From Promethearchaeota archaeon (GTDB taxonomy: Archaea; Asgardarchaeota; Lokiarchaeia; Sigyniarchaeales; SOKP01), in assembly GCA_016926735.1 (NCBI GenBank), contig JAFGOA010000011.1, positions 1-64,000 of the forward strand: a DNA stretch of 64,000 nt, read 5' to 3'. Every line of letters begins with the position of its first letter. The stretch's first letter is position 1. Below are positions 36,800-45,825 of this stretch, in pieces. Position numbers and translations under genes: made by a program. The notes beneath the pieces were generated by a model, which saw nothing but the letters and a program-made list of their open reading frames with translations, was not told the DNA's origin and searched no databases.

Positions 36800-36901
36800 T
36801 GGACCTGACGGGGATTGAACCCGTGACCTCATGATTGCGAACTTCACGTTATTAGATGTATTATCCAATAAACACGCGATCTTCCACTAATCTACAGGCC
36901 C
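36800..36901 (-). tRNA. tRNA-Ala(CGC) with a probable intron at 30/31
   Basis: On the minus strand the acceptor stem GGGCCTG pairs with CAGGTCC, with the G3:U70 pair that marks alanine tRNA; A73 is at 36800. D arm GATT...GATC, T arm ACGGG-TTCAATC-CCCGT, variable loop AGGTC. The anticodon loop TTCGCAA (anticodon CGC at 36839-36837) is followed by TCATG, but its 5' partner CGTG is 30 nt too far away. Removing the bulge-helix-bulge intron gives CGTGG-TTCGCAA-TCATG, a normal arm with wobble pairs. Confidence 0.93.
36843..36872 (-). other. Probable tRNA intron (30 nt) at position 30/31
   Basis: Read on the minus strand, the central helix is CGCG with CGTG (one G-U). It is flanked by 3-nt bulges TGT and AAG, and the inner 9-bp hairpin TTATTGGAT/ATCTAATAA closes on AATAC. 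Cutting TG|T and AA|G removes exactly 30 nt. The same geometry explains the tRNA-Arg intron at 570-591, which strengthens both calls. Confidence 0.8.
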
Positions 36902-37005
36902 ATAAAATAAAATATTGTATATTAAAATAATTACTCTTAAAAATAATTTTTTATTTCAATTTAATAAGATCTAAAAATCATTTTAGTTTATTTTATAATA
37001 AGAGA

Positions 37006-37878
37006 ATGCAGAATATCGATAAAAAAAAAATAAGATTAGAAAATAGAAAATATAAAAAAATAACTGGAGTTCCTCATCCTTTTCTAAAATGGGCGGGAGG
37101 AAAACGTCAACTTATGAGTCAGATTGATCCCTTTATTCCAGAGAACTTCGATAATTATATTGAACCCTTTGTAGGAGGGGGGGCTCTATTTTTCTATTTA
37201 TTACCTGATAAAGCAATCTTAATAGATAATAATCCTGTTTTAGTTAATGCTTATCAAGTTATAAAAAATAATGTAGATGAACTTATTGAATTATTAAAAC
37301 AACATGTAAATGACGAAAAGTATTATTATAAAATAAGAAATATAGATAGAGAAGAGGAATTCCAAGAATGGACTCTCATTGAAAGGGCTTCTCGTATAAT
37401 CTATCTAAATCGTTGCTGTTATAATGGATTATTCAGAGTGAACAGTAAAGGATTTTTTAATGTTCCTTTTGGACGATATAAGAATCCAAATTTCTGTAAT
37501 GAGAAAAATCTTAGAATAATTCATCAGATATTGCAAAATGTAAAATTAATTCATGGATCATTTGAATTATGTATAGATTTTGCAAAAAAAAATGATTTTG
37601 TATATTTTGATCCTCCCTATTCTCCTTTATCAAAAACAGCAAATTTTACAAGTTATACAAAAGAAAATTTCGATGAAAAGGATCAGCTTAAATTAAAATT
37701 TGTTATAGATAAATTGTCAAAAAGGCGTGTAAAAGTATTGTTAAGTAATTCTAATAACGATTTTATATTAAAATTATATGAAAATTATCATATCGAGATT
37801 GTTAAGGCAAAAAGAGCAATAAATAGCAATCCCTGTAAGCGTGGAAACATAAAAGAAGTATTAATTACTAATTATTGA
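37006..37878 (+). CDS. dam: Dam-type DNA adenine-N6 methyltransferase
   Basis: D12-class (alpha) adenine methylase. The SAM motif is HPFLKWAGGKRQLM, with EPFVGGGALFFYL next, catalytic YFDPPYSPLS, and TANFTSYTKENF, as in Dam, M.MboI and M.DpnII, which modify GATC. 290 residues. No restriction endonuclease gene is next to it, so it may be a solitary methylase. GATC is the likely but unproven target. Single gene with its own spacer after tRNA-Ala. Confidence 0.9.
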   Translation: MQNIDKKKIRLENRKYKKITGVPHPFLKWAGGKRQLMSQIDPFIPENFDNYIEPFVGGGALFFYLLPDKAILIDNNPVLVNAYQVIKNNVDELIELLKQHVNDEKYYYKIRNIDREEEFQEWTLIERASRIIYLNRCCYNGLFRVNSKGFFNVPFGRYKNPNFCNEKNLRIIHQILQNVKLIHGSFELCIDFAKKNDFVYFDPPYSPLSKTANFTSYTKENFDEKDQLKLKFVIDKLSKRRVKVLLSNSNNDFILKLYENYHIEIVKAKRAINSNPCKRGNIKEVLITNY

Positions 37879-38019
37879 AACATTTAGAATATATTATAAA
37901 GAGGACACTCTATAAATAATATAATTTGAGATTAAAGAAGATTATAGAAAGTTAAATAAACTTCATTTATTTGCATTTTTTAATATTTATCAATCAATCA
38001 ATGAATAAGGAAAAATATT

Positions 38020-39363
38020 ATGACTCAAGATTTTATTAAAGTAAAAGGAATGGATTTTATACTTAACAATAAAATAATAACATTCCGTGGTTTTGGAATT
38101 CCAAATTTATTCAATTTAGAACATTTTTTAATTGGATTACCTGGTTCTGAACTTCAAATAAAAGGAGCAATTATAGATGCATATGGTGAAGAGAATTCAA
38201 AAATATTTTGGGATAAGTTTTATAATTGCTATTTAAATGAAAAAGATTTTGAATTCTTTAAAAAAATTGGAATAAATGTTATTAGACTTTCATTTAATTA
38301 TCGTTTGTTTGAATCAGATCAAAATCCTTATAATTATAATGAAAACGGGTTTAAACAAATTGATCGTATTCTAAACTTATGTGAAAGATATGAAATATAT
38401 GCAATATTAGATTTACATTCTGCACCTGGAGGACAGAATCCAGACTGGCATTCTGATAATGCCGTTGGAGAATCTCTCTTTTGGGAGTATGCGGATTTTA
38501 GAAACCGTACAATTTTTTTATGGGAACATATTGCAGAAAGATATAAAAATAATCCGTGGATTGCTGCATACGATTTAATTAATGAACCTTGTCTATATGA
38601 CCTCGATGGAAAACCTGTTAATAATTTTTATGTAAAAATTATCAAAAAAATAAGAAAAATCGATAATAATCACATAATATTTATTGAGGGCGATTTTTAC
38701 GCAAGAGATTTTACCTATTTTGATGAAATTGATGATCCTAATATAGCATATTCTTTTCATTATTATGCTTTTTTTAACCTAAATAAATTTCATTCAGGTG
38801 ATATTTTAAAAAAAGTTGAAATTGATTTATTTGAAAATATAACCTTAGATTATCTATTAAAAAAATTAAAAAGACCAATATGGTGTGGTGAAACAGGTAT
38901 ATTACTAAATTCTCAAGATAAAGTACTTGAGGAAAATGTTTTAAAAAATACCATTGAAATCTTTGAAAAGTACAACATATCTTGGAGTTTGTGGGATTAT
39001 AAGGATGCACGAAGTATGGGGGCAATATTTCCTTCAGAAAGTTCAAAATGGATGGAACTTTCGCGTAAAGCTTGCAATAATTGGGAATTCTGGCATGATC
39101 AGAGAGAAATTGAAAAAGAAGTAAAAATGTTATTTAAAAGGTATTCCATTGATTATAAAAATAAAAAATTATTTCTCAAACTCAAATTTAGAATTATGGC
39201 TAATAACCATCTTTTATATGTTGAAAATTATAAAAATATTTTTTCAGAAATTAAATTTGAAGATTTAGTAGAATATCCTGAATCCTTTCTATTTGATAAT
39301 TGTGAAAAGTGGAATGAAATTATACAAATAATAACAGATTATACAAAGAAATTTATTTCTTAA
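38020..39363 (+). CDS. Glycoside hydrolase family 5-like enzyme, cytoplasmic
   Basis: 447 residues with a GH5 (clan A) TIM barrel: INVIRLSFNYR, LDLHSAPGGQNPDWH, the acid/base E189 in DLINEP, HYYAFF at 247-252, and the nucleophile E291 in WCGETG, then SWSLWDYKDA. Family members cut beta-glucosidic or mannosidic bonds. There is no signal peptide or TM segment, so it acts inside the cell. The last 80 residues lie beyond the barrel. It overlaps a convergent SemiSWEET sugar-transporter gene by 4 nt. Substrate unknown; possible lateral transfer. Confidence 0.85.
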   Translation: MTQDFIKVKGMDFILNNKIITFRGFGIPNLFNLEHFLIGLPGSELQIKGAIIDAYGEENSKIFWDKFYNCYLNEKDFEFFKKIGINVIRLSFNYRLFESDQNPYNYNENGFKQIDRILNLCERYEIYAILDLHSAPGGQNPDWHSDNAVGESLFWEYADFRNRTIFLWEHIAERYKNNPWIAAYDLINEPCLYDLDGKPVNNFYVKIIKKIRKIDNNHIIFIEGDFYARDFTYFDEIDDPNIAYSFHYYAFFNLNKFHSGDILKKVEIDLFENITLDYLLKKLKRPIWCGETGILLNSQDKVLEENVLKNTIEIFEKYNISWSLWDYKDARSMGAIFPSESSKWMELSRKACNNWEFWHDQREIEKEVKMLFKRYSIDYKNKKLFLKLKFRIMANNHLLYVENYKNIFSEIKFEDLVEYPESFLFDNCEKWNEIIQIITDYTKKFIS

Positions 39364-39617
39364 TTATAAATAAATTTATATCTTATAATAATTATCAGAC
39401 AAACTAATGTAATAAAATTTCCAAGAATAACTCCAATACTCATGATCAATATTCCGTAAATTAACCAAAGAAAGACACCAAATGCAAAAATAACAATCCA
39501 ATACCATGATAGATCTTGAGTGGATTTAGTTTTTATCACTCGAATTGTTTGAGGTAAAAAGGCTAAAGTAGTAAAAATTGCTGCAATAATTCCCATTAAT
39601 TCTATTACAAAATTCAT
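39360..39617 (-). CDS. SemiSWEET-type sugar transporter (PQ-loop)
   Basis: 85 residues forming one triple-helix bundle. TM1 carries the PQ motif in TTLAFLPQTIRVIKTKSTQDLSW; TM2 and TM3 follow (WYWIVIFAFGVFLWLIYGI and GNFITLVCLIIIIRY). SemiSWEETs work as dimers and move sugars by facilitated diffusion. It lies next to the cytoplasmic GH5 gene, on the opposite strand. Confidence 0.88.
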   Translation of the reverse strand: MNFVIELMGIIAAIFTTLAFLPQTIRVIKTKSTQDLSWYWIVIFAFGVFLWLIYGILIMSIGVILGNFITLVCLIIIIRYKFIYN

Positions 39618-39667
39618 AATTTATTCTCGATAATTAAGATTATTGTATTTTAGATAATTCTCTACTA

Positions 39668-40807
39668 TTATTTTTTATGAATCCCATATAATTTATTTAT
39701 AAATTTTTGATATATCTCTATACTATATAAATACTCTTCAATTTCTATAAATTCATTATCACTATGTTCAAGTCTAGGATCTCCACTTCCAAATGTTATG
39801 GAAGGAATATTATAATGAATTCCTATAGTGTTTATAAATGTTGTTCCTGTTTTTTTAATTAAAATTGGTTTTTTGTTAAGGGTTTTAAATATTGCCCATC
39901 TTAATGCTCCAATGATTGGTTCATCTTTTTTAACTTCAAATCCTTCAACTTGGCTTTGTATTTCTTCTTCAATTTGAATTTCTTTTCCTTCATTAATAAC
40001 TATAGTTTCTCTGTAAATTCTAATATTTTGTCTTATTATTTTTAATATTTCTTTTGAAGTGATCAATGGGGGAAAACGAATATCCACATTCATTATACAC
40101 TCAAAGGGAACGCAGTTTGTTAATTTTCCTCCAGATAAAACTGTTAGATTTGTTATTATTTGATTAAAATATTTTTTTTTAGAATCATTAATCTCATATT
40201 CTTCTGATAATTCTTTACAACTTTTTTTGATAATTTCCCAAATTTTTAATCCGATTTCAATTGCATTATAATATAACCACGAGCATGCTACATGCCCTAT
40301 TTCTGTATTGATTTTATATTGAATTGACAATCTTCCTTTATAACCAATACATATCTGATTTATTGTTGTAGGTTCACCAAATATCGCATAATCTGGTTTA
40401 ATTTCTGATTTAATTAATTCCTTTATTCCAATTAAGCTATCTTCTTCACGAACTATTCCAGCGAAAATTAATTTTCCTGTATTCTCTTGTGTAAAATCAT
40501 AGTGAGATATTGCATATACCATCGCTGCTAGGGAAGGTTTGCAATCTACAGCACCTCTTCCATATATTTTTCCCTCCTTTTCTATAACGGGTAGCTCTCC
40601 GGGGATTGTATCCATATGAGACGAAAATAGAATAATTGGGGTTCCAACACCCTTTTCTGCGATTAAATTGCCAACGTTATCAAAATATACCTTGAAACCA
40701 TGAATTCTTAGGAATTCAGCAAGAAATTCAGAATATTCCTTCTCGTGTCCGGAAGGACTATAATATTCAATACATTTTTTTAAAAAATTAACAGACTTAT
40801 CATTCAT
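39668..40807 (-). CDS. lysK: [LysW]-lysine/[LysW]-ornithine hydrolase
   Basis: M20-family zinc carboxypeptidase that releases lysine (or ornithine) from the carrier protein LysW, the last step of the archaeal lysine/arginine pathway. Metal-site motifs ILFSSHMDT, GRGAVDCKPSLAAM and IVREEDS are present, and the C-terminal metal His lies in GDPRLEHSDNEFIEIEE. 379 residues, normal. Its start overlaps the end of lysZ by 8 nt. Neighbouring lysZ and lysX make the LysK assignment much safer than for an isolated M20 peptidase. Confidence 0.9.
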   Translation of the reverse strand: MNDKSVNFLKKCIEYYSPSGHEKEYSEFLAEFLRIHGFKVYFDNVGNLIAEKGVGTPIILFSSHMDTIPGELPVIEKEGKIYGRGAVDCKPSLAAMVYAISHYDFTQENTGKLIFAGIVREEDSLIGIKELIKSEIKPDYAIFGEPTTINQICIGYKGRLSIQYKINTEIGHVACSWLYYNAIEIGLKIWEIIKKSCKELSEEYEINDSKKKYFNQIITNLTVLSGGKLTNCVPFECIMNVDIRFPPLITSKEILKIIRQNIRIYRETIVINEGKEIQIEEEIQSQVEGFEVKKDEPIIGALRWAIFKTLNKKPILIKKTGTTFINTIGIHYNIPSITFGSGDPRLEHSDNEFIEIEEYLYSIEIYQKFINKLYGIHKK

Positions 40808-41627
40808 TTGTTATCACGGTTCCTGTTTTATTTTCAAGAGCGTTATAGATTGGATTTAAAGATTCTCCTGAGGTTATTATCACTTTTTTTAAGTTTTTAT
40901 CTAAAGCTTCTAAAGCAGCATATGCTTTTTTTTTCATCCCTCCTTCTAATTCATCAAGAAGGTCTTTAAGTTTAGTGGATGTTATTTTTTTTATTAATGA
41001 ATCTTTTTTTTCAAAATTTCTATATATTCCATCAACATCAGTTAAACTAATTAAAATATCGGCGTTTAATGATTCCGCTACACAACTAGCAGCTCTATCT
41101 CCATCTACATTCACTATTTCTCCATCCTCACTCTTAGCTAATGAAGCAATTATTGGTATAATATCATTTTTTATGAAAAATTTCAGAACTTTATTTTCAG
41201 CTTTTATTACTTTTCCAGAATATTCTCCTCTCTTCATTATTCTTTTATTATCAATTAAGACCAATATTTTATCCTTTCTCTTAGCTTCAATTATACCTCC
41301 ATCAAATCCAGACAATCCAAATGCATTAACATTGCGTTTTTGTAAGGATTCCACCAATCTTTTATTATTTTTTCCTGCTAATGCCATAATTGCAGCCTCA
41401 ATTGCCTCTTGGTCTGTATATCGTGTTTTATATCCTGAAGGAGTATTAAAATATTTAGGTTCCTTATTCATCTGTCGAAGTAATTCATTTATTTGAGGTC
41501 CTCCGCCATGAATAATAACCAATTTATATTTGTCTTTTTTATTCAGATAAATATCTACAATATCATCGATAACATTATCAAAATTTTTAGATAATAAAGC
41601 TCCCCCAACTTTAATAACAATAAGCAA
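40800..41627 (-). CDS. lysZ: [LysW]-aminoadipate/[LysW]-glutamate kinase
   Basis: Amino-acid kinase family (ArgB-like). VIKVGGALLS is the N-terminal phosphate loop, VIIHGGGPQINELL follows, and the late block has NVDGDRAASCVAESLNAD and LISLTDVDGIYR. It phosphorylates the side-chain carboxylate of LysW-bound aminoadipate or glutamate. 275 residues, normal. Between lysX (13 nt upstream) and lysK (overlapping). Lysine and arginine branches often share this enzyme, and I cannot tell which it serves. Confidence 0.9.
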   Translation of the reverse strand: MLIVIKVGGALLSKNFDNVIDDIVDIYLNKKDKYKLVIIHGGGPQINELLRQMNKEPKYFNTPSGYKTRYTDQEAIEAAIMALAGKNNKRLVESLQKRNVNAFGLSGFDGGIIEAKRKDKILVLIDNKRIMKRGEYSGKVIKAENKVLKFFIKNDIIPIIASLAKSEDGEIVNVDGDRAASCVAESLNADILISLTDVDGIYRNFEKKDSLIKKITSTKLKDLLDELEGGMKKKAYAALEALDKNLKKVIITSGESLNPIYNALENKTGTVITNE

Positions 41628-41639
41628 ATATAATCACAT

Positions 41640-42512
41640 CTATTTATAATTATTAATTATATAATCGATAATTTCTTCTGCAATATTTATTTTTGTGGCA
41701 GATGCAACTCCTTTAAATTGAGGTGTTCCATTTACTTCAATTACAGATAATTTATCCTCATCTTTCATAAGATCTATCCCTACTATGTCTCCTTTTGTTG
41801 CGTTTGCTGCTTTTTGACTCAATTTTTCTATTTCCAATGTTAGTTCTATTGGTTTTGCTGTACCTCCAATTGCGAGATTACTTCTAAAATCTCTTCCTTG
41901 ATGGAACCTACCCATTGCTGCAATACATTTGTTACCTATAACAAATACTCTTAAATCGGTAGGGGTTGTTTCACCACCATTATGAATAGGTAAATATTTT
42001 TGAATATAAAAAATCTTTTGAAGTATATTGCCTAAAGTCTCTCGAACTTCCAAATTCGCACTTGCGCTGTTAAAATCATCTAATTTAGCAATTAATCTAC
42101 CCCAAGAACCAATAATAGGTTTTATAATTGCTGGATAATTAATCCCCTCTTCAATTGCTTTGATAGAAGAATCACTAGTAAACGCTATACAAGTTTGTGG
42201 TGTTGGAATATCATCTTGAACTAATTTTAATGTTGTTAATAATTTATTTCCTGTAATATTTAAACATTCAAAGTTATTAATCACTTTGTAGCCTTTTGTT
42301 TCTAATATCGCCGTTGAGTATAAACTTCTTAAATAACTAAGTGAACGTTCTAAAAATAAATCACAATCGTATATAATATCTTTTTTTTTATTCAATTTAA
42401 AAAAAATATCTTGATTATTAATTAGACTATAACCAATTTTTTTCTTTTCTAATTCATTAACTATCTGTTTGATTTCCCAAGTGATTCTATTAAATAAAAT
42501 ACCAATCTTCAT
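41640..42512 (-). CDS. lysX: [LysW]-aminoadipate/glutamate ligase (LysX/ArgX)
   Basis: ATP-grasp ligase that attaches aminoadipate (LysX) or glutamate (ArgX) to the C-terminus of LysW. The nucleotide-binding lysine lies in YPAIIKPIIGSWGR, then LPIHNGGETTPTDLRVFVIG, AMGRFHQGRDFRSNLAIGG and IGIDLMK-type VGIDLMKDEDKLSVIEVNGTPQFKGV. 290 residues. First gene of lysX-lysZ-lysK. The carrier LysW, the reductase LysY and the aminotransferase LysJ are absent from the window. Confidence 0.9.
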   Translation of the reverse strand: MKIGILFNRITWEIKQIVNELEKKKIGYSLINNQDIFFKLNKKKDIIYDCDLFLERSLSYLRSLYSTAILETKGYKVINNFECLNITGNKLLTTLKLVQDDIPTPQTCIAFTSDSSIKAIEEGINYPAIIKPIIGSWGRLIAKLDDFNSASANLEVRETLGNILQKIFYIQKYLPIHNGGETTPTDLRVFVIGNKCIAAMGRFHQGRDFRSNLAIGGTAKPIELTLEIEKLSQKAANATKGDIVGIDLMKDEDKLSVIEVNGTPQFKGVASATKINIAEEIIDYIINNYK

Positions 42513-42610
42513 TTCTTAGTTCATTATACTTTTTTAATAAGTTTTTAAACTCTCGCTTATAATTTAATGTATCTAATTATCCTATATTAAGTTAATTTAT
42601 AAAATTAAAA

Positions 42611-44062
42611 ATGAATTTGCTTTTTATCATACCTGGATTCTTTAATATTGAGGAATATCAAGAAAAGATATATAATAACAATGTTCCTCTAGGAACTTTA
42701 CAAATTTCCTCCTTTTTAAAAGAAAAATTTCAAATTAAGACGGACTTAATTGATATACGAATTGAAAAGGAAAATAATAATTATTTCTCTCTAAAAAATA
42801 ATTATGATATGATAATAAAATCATATTTAAAAATACTTGATTCAAATAATATACAAAAGTTTCAATATATTGGAATAAATTGCTACACTTCTTATCAATA
42901 TCTCCCTACACTGATCATTGGTAATTTAATACGAAAAGAATTTCCAGAAAAAAAGATTATTGTTGGAGGATATCATCCATCTAGTTATCCAGATGATTTT
43001 ATATATAAAAATTCTCCTTTTGATTATATTGTGAAAGATGAAGCTGAATTATCTTTATTCAATCTTTTGAAAAAAGACAATTTAAATAATAGAGAATTTC
43101 AATCCCCAAAAATTATTGAGAAATGTGATTTAATTGATATAAACCTTTTACCTCCCCCCGATTATGAACTCTATTTATCAAAATATTCCAATAGAGATGA
43201 TTTTAATTTTGACCTCTATTTGTCTAGAGGGTGTCCTTATCAATGTAACTTTTGTTCTATAAATTATCCTTTTAGAACAATGCATTACAGTAAATTTAAA
43301 GAAAATATGGATTATATGATAAGATTATTTAATAAGTTTAAGAAAGATAAAATCAAAATTAGTTTCGCAGATCAATCATTTTTTGATAATACAAATGCAG
43401 AATCAATCTTGGATTATATTATTCAAAATGACCTGCAAGATAAATTCAAATTTTCTTGTCAAAGTAGAATAGAAAGTATAGCTAATAGACACAATATATT
43501 AAAAAAAATCCAGAAATCAAAATTAATTATTGGTTTTGGATTTGAATCAGCAAATCCAAATATACTAATTGAGATGAATAAAACAAAAACACCATCTCAG
43601 TATATCCAATCTATGAAAAAAATAATTGAATATTATAAAAAAAATAATAATATCTATTGTAGAATTAATATTGTCTGTGGTTTCCCGGGAGAAACCAAAA
43701 GAACTTTTAAAAAAACAGCTGAATTTATTCAAAAAAATGCCTTAGATGAAAATATACAAATAAGTCCTTCTCTTTTTTCATGTTATCCAAATACTCCCGT
43801 TTATCGAAATATGGATTATTATATTAAAAAGTATGGTTCATTATTCAATAAAATGTGGTGGAAATCTAATTCTGAAAATCTATTTAAGCTTTCAATACTT
43901 AAAAAATCATCAAAACAATATTCAATAAAAGATATACTTTTAGATTACAAAAATGAATATACCCGAATTTTAAATTTATTTAAACATAAGAATTTCTCAG
44001 ATTTAATCATTTGGAAGAAATTTTATAGTAAATGGTATTATGAATTATGTGAAGAAATTTGA
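42611..44062 (+). CDS. B12-binding radical SAM protein
   Basis: 483 residues. An N-terminal cobalamin-binding Rossmann domain (IGINCYTSYQYLPTLIIGN, KIIVGGYHPSSYPDDF, DYIVKDEAE) precedes a radical SAM barrel with its 4Fe-4S motif in SRGCPYQCNFC (C-x3-C-x2-C), followed by ADQSFFDN and GFGFESANP. Relatives methylate or rearrange unactivated carbons in lipids, cofactors or tRNA. The substrate cannot be inferred. Stands alone, divergent from lysX. Confidence 0.88.
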   Translation: MNLLFIIPGFFNIEEYQEKIYNNNVPLGTLQISSFLKEKFQIKTDLIDIRIEKENNNYFSLKNNYDMIIKSYLKILDSNNIQKFQYIGINCYTSYQYLPTLIIGNLIRKEFPEKKIIVGGYHPSSYPDDFIYKNSPFDYIVKDEAELSLFNLLKKDNLNNREFQSPKIIEKCDLIDINLLPPPDYELYLSKYSNRDDFNFDLYLSRGCPYQCNFCSINYPFRTMHYSKFKENMDYMIRLFNKFKKDKIKISFADQSFFDNTNAESILDYIIQNDLQDKFKFSCQSRIESIANRHNILKKIQKSKLIIGFGFESANPNILIEMNKTKTPSQYIQSMKKIIEYYKKNNNIYCRINIVCGFPGETKRTFKKTAEFIQKNALDENIQISPSLFSCYPNTPVYRNMDYYIKKYGSLFNKMWWKSNSENLFKLSILKKSSKQYSIKDILLDYKNEYTRILNLFKHKNFSDLIIWKKFYSKWYYELCEEI

Positions 44063-44176
44063 AATTCTTACAAAAGCTAATTTAATTTTTATAAAGAAAA
44101 ATTTTTTTGAGATGAATTTTTATTTAGGTTTAAGTTATATTGGAAAAATTTAATTTTATTTTTAAGAGGTAAGAAG

Positions 44177-45451
44177 ATGTCTTATAAACACCCTAGTAAA
44201 GATATAATGGAAACAGAGGGTACTATTTTACGAGGAAAAACAATATGTTTATGTCTAACTGGAAGTGTTGCGATAATAAGTGCACCAATAATAGCCAGAG
44301 AGTTAATGAGAAAAGGTGCGGAAGTAATTGCTGTAATGACAAAATCTGCTACAGAATTAATATCTCCATCATTAATTCATTGGGCCACAGGGAATCAAGT
44401 TATTTCTAATTTATCTGGCGCTGTAGAACATATTTATTTAGCTGGAGAACGACCTAAAATGGTAGGAAGAGCCGATTTAATACTTGTTTGTCCTGCTACT
44501 GCTAATACTATTTCAAAGATTGCATGTGGAATAGATGATACTCCAGTAACAACTGTAGTTACAACTGCATTTGGATCTGGGATTCCAATAATTGTTGTTC
44601 CTGCTATGCACGAAAGTATGTTTAGACATGATATTCTCATCGAGAATACTAAAAAACTAAGAAAATATGGAGTAGAAATTTTAGGTCCAAGAATTTCTGA
44701 AGGTAAAGCAAAGATTGCAAGAATTGATGATATTATTGATCGTGTAATAGACTTATTAGTTGCAAAAAAAGATTTGCATAGTATGAAGATTCTTGTTACT
44801 TCTGGACCTACGAGAGAACCTATTGATACCGTAAGATTTGTATCTAATAGATCATCAGGTAAACAAGGTATAGAGATTGCAAAGGAATGTTCTGCAAGAG
44901 GTGCGGATGTATTATTAATAAACGGAAAAAGTATTATAGTTCCGCCAGATTATTTAAATGTGATTGATGTAACAACCACTCAAGATTTTATTAATATAGT
45001 TAAGAAAGAATTAATGGAAAATAAATATGATATCTTCATTTGTGCAGCAGCAATAAGTGATTATTCTCCAAAAGACTATATCAAAGGTAAGATCTCATCT
45101 GATGATGTTGAAGAACTTCAGATAAATATGGCTTTAACCCCAAAAATAATTAATGAAGCAAGAAAGGTCGATAATAATATTTTTATTGTTGCATTTAAAG
45201 CAGAATCTAATATCTCTAAAAATGAACTGATAGATCGAGCATTCTCACGTTTAAGTACATCTAAAGTAGATCTAATCGTTGCAAATGATATTGGAAGAGA
45301 TGATATCGGATTTGATAGTATGAATAATGAGGTATATATTATTAATAGAGAAAGGCATGTAAAACATATTCCAAAACATTCAAAAAGATATATAGCTTCT
45401 AAATTAGTTGATACAATTTTGGAAAATTATAGAATTAAAGACCTCCAATAG
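44177..45451 (+). CDS. coaBC: Bifunctional phosphopantothenoylcysteine decarboxylase/synthetase
   Basis: Two-domain coenzyme A enzyme. The N-terminal flavoprotein CoaC half shows ICLCLTGSVAIISAPIIAREL, RADLILVCPATANTISKIACG and VVPAMHESM (catalytic region). The C-terminal CoaB half begins KILVTSGPTREPIDTVRFVSNRSSGKQG and includes FICAAAISDYSP and VDLIVANDI. 424 residues, normal. RBS AGAGGT lies 8 bp before the ATG. Confidence 0.94.
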   Translation: MSYKHPSKDIMETEGTILRGKTICLCLTGSVAIISAPIIARELMRKGAEVIAVMTKSATELISPSLIHWATGNQVISNLSGAVEHIYLAGERPKMVGRADLILVCPATANTISKIACGIDDTPVTTVVTTAFGSGIPIIVVPAMHESMFRHDILIENTKKLRKYGVEILGPRISEGKAKIARIDDIIDRVIDLLVAKKDLHSMKILVTSGPTREPIDTVRFVSNRSSGKQGIEIAKECSARGADVLLINGKSIIVPPDYLNVIDVTTTQDFINIVKKELMENKYDIFICAAAISDYSPKDYIKGKISSDDVEELQINMALTPKIINEARKVDNNIFIVAFKAESNISKNELIDRAFSRLSTSKVDLIVANDIGRDDIGFDSMNNEVYIINRERHVKHIPKHSKRYIASKLVDTILENYRIKDLQ

Positions 45452-45825
45452 TAATTCATAATTTATTTATTTTGTATTCGTTTTTAAATATTTTTAAATA
45501 ATATTAGGTAAAAATAACCTAAATTATTTCCTCTCATATTAATATATTTGATTTATAATTTATTATAGATCCACATGGTTCAAGATTTTAAAAAGAATAA
45601 AATCTTTATTGAATTAAGGATAGTTCTTTCATCATAACTTAAAAGTTTTTTAAGAACAAAAAAGTTTAAATAATAATTCGGCTTTTAAATTAAGTGAAAA
45701 TAATTCTACATCTAAGGTAGAAAGTTGGTTTAATAAACAATTACTCATATATCTTATATAAAACAGATTATAGATCTCTGTTTATTATATATCATGATTA
45801 ATTAAGACATAATACATAAAAACTG
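45452..45825. other. Intergenic region before top6B with two small hairpins
   Basis: This 374-bp spacer has no gene. It contains TTAGGT-7 nt-ACCTAA (45504-45522), about 50 bp after coaBC and perhaps a terminator, and TTCTAC-7 nt-GTAGAA (45704-45722), about 100 bp before top6B. A TATA-like TTATATAAAA lies at 45754-45763, giving a probable transcript start about 40 bp before the GTG of top6B. Confidence 0.45.
45754..45763 (+). promoter_or_regulatory. Probable TATA box for the top6BA operon
   Basis: TTATATAAAA, about 70 bp before the top6B start. With archaeal spacing of about 25 bp to the start site, it would leave a leader of about 40 nt. The high A+T content means other matches exist. Confidence 0.35.

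Noticed and set aside
36843-36872. Canonical 37/38 intron in tRNA-Ala
   Set aside because: The anticodon loop TTCGCAA is continuous and unbroken; the extra bases lie 5' of it, and the bulge-helix-bulge places them at 30/31.
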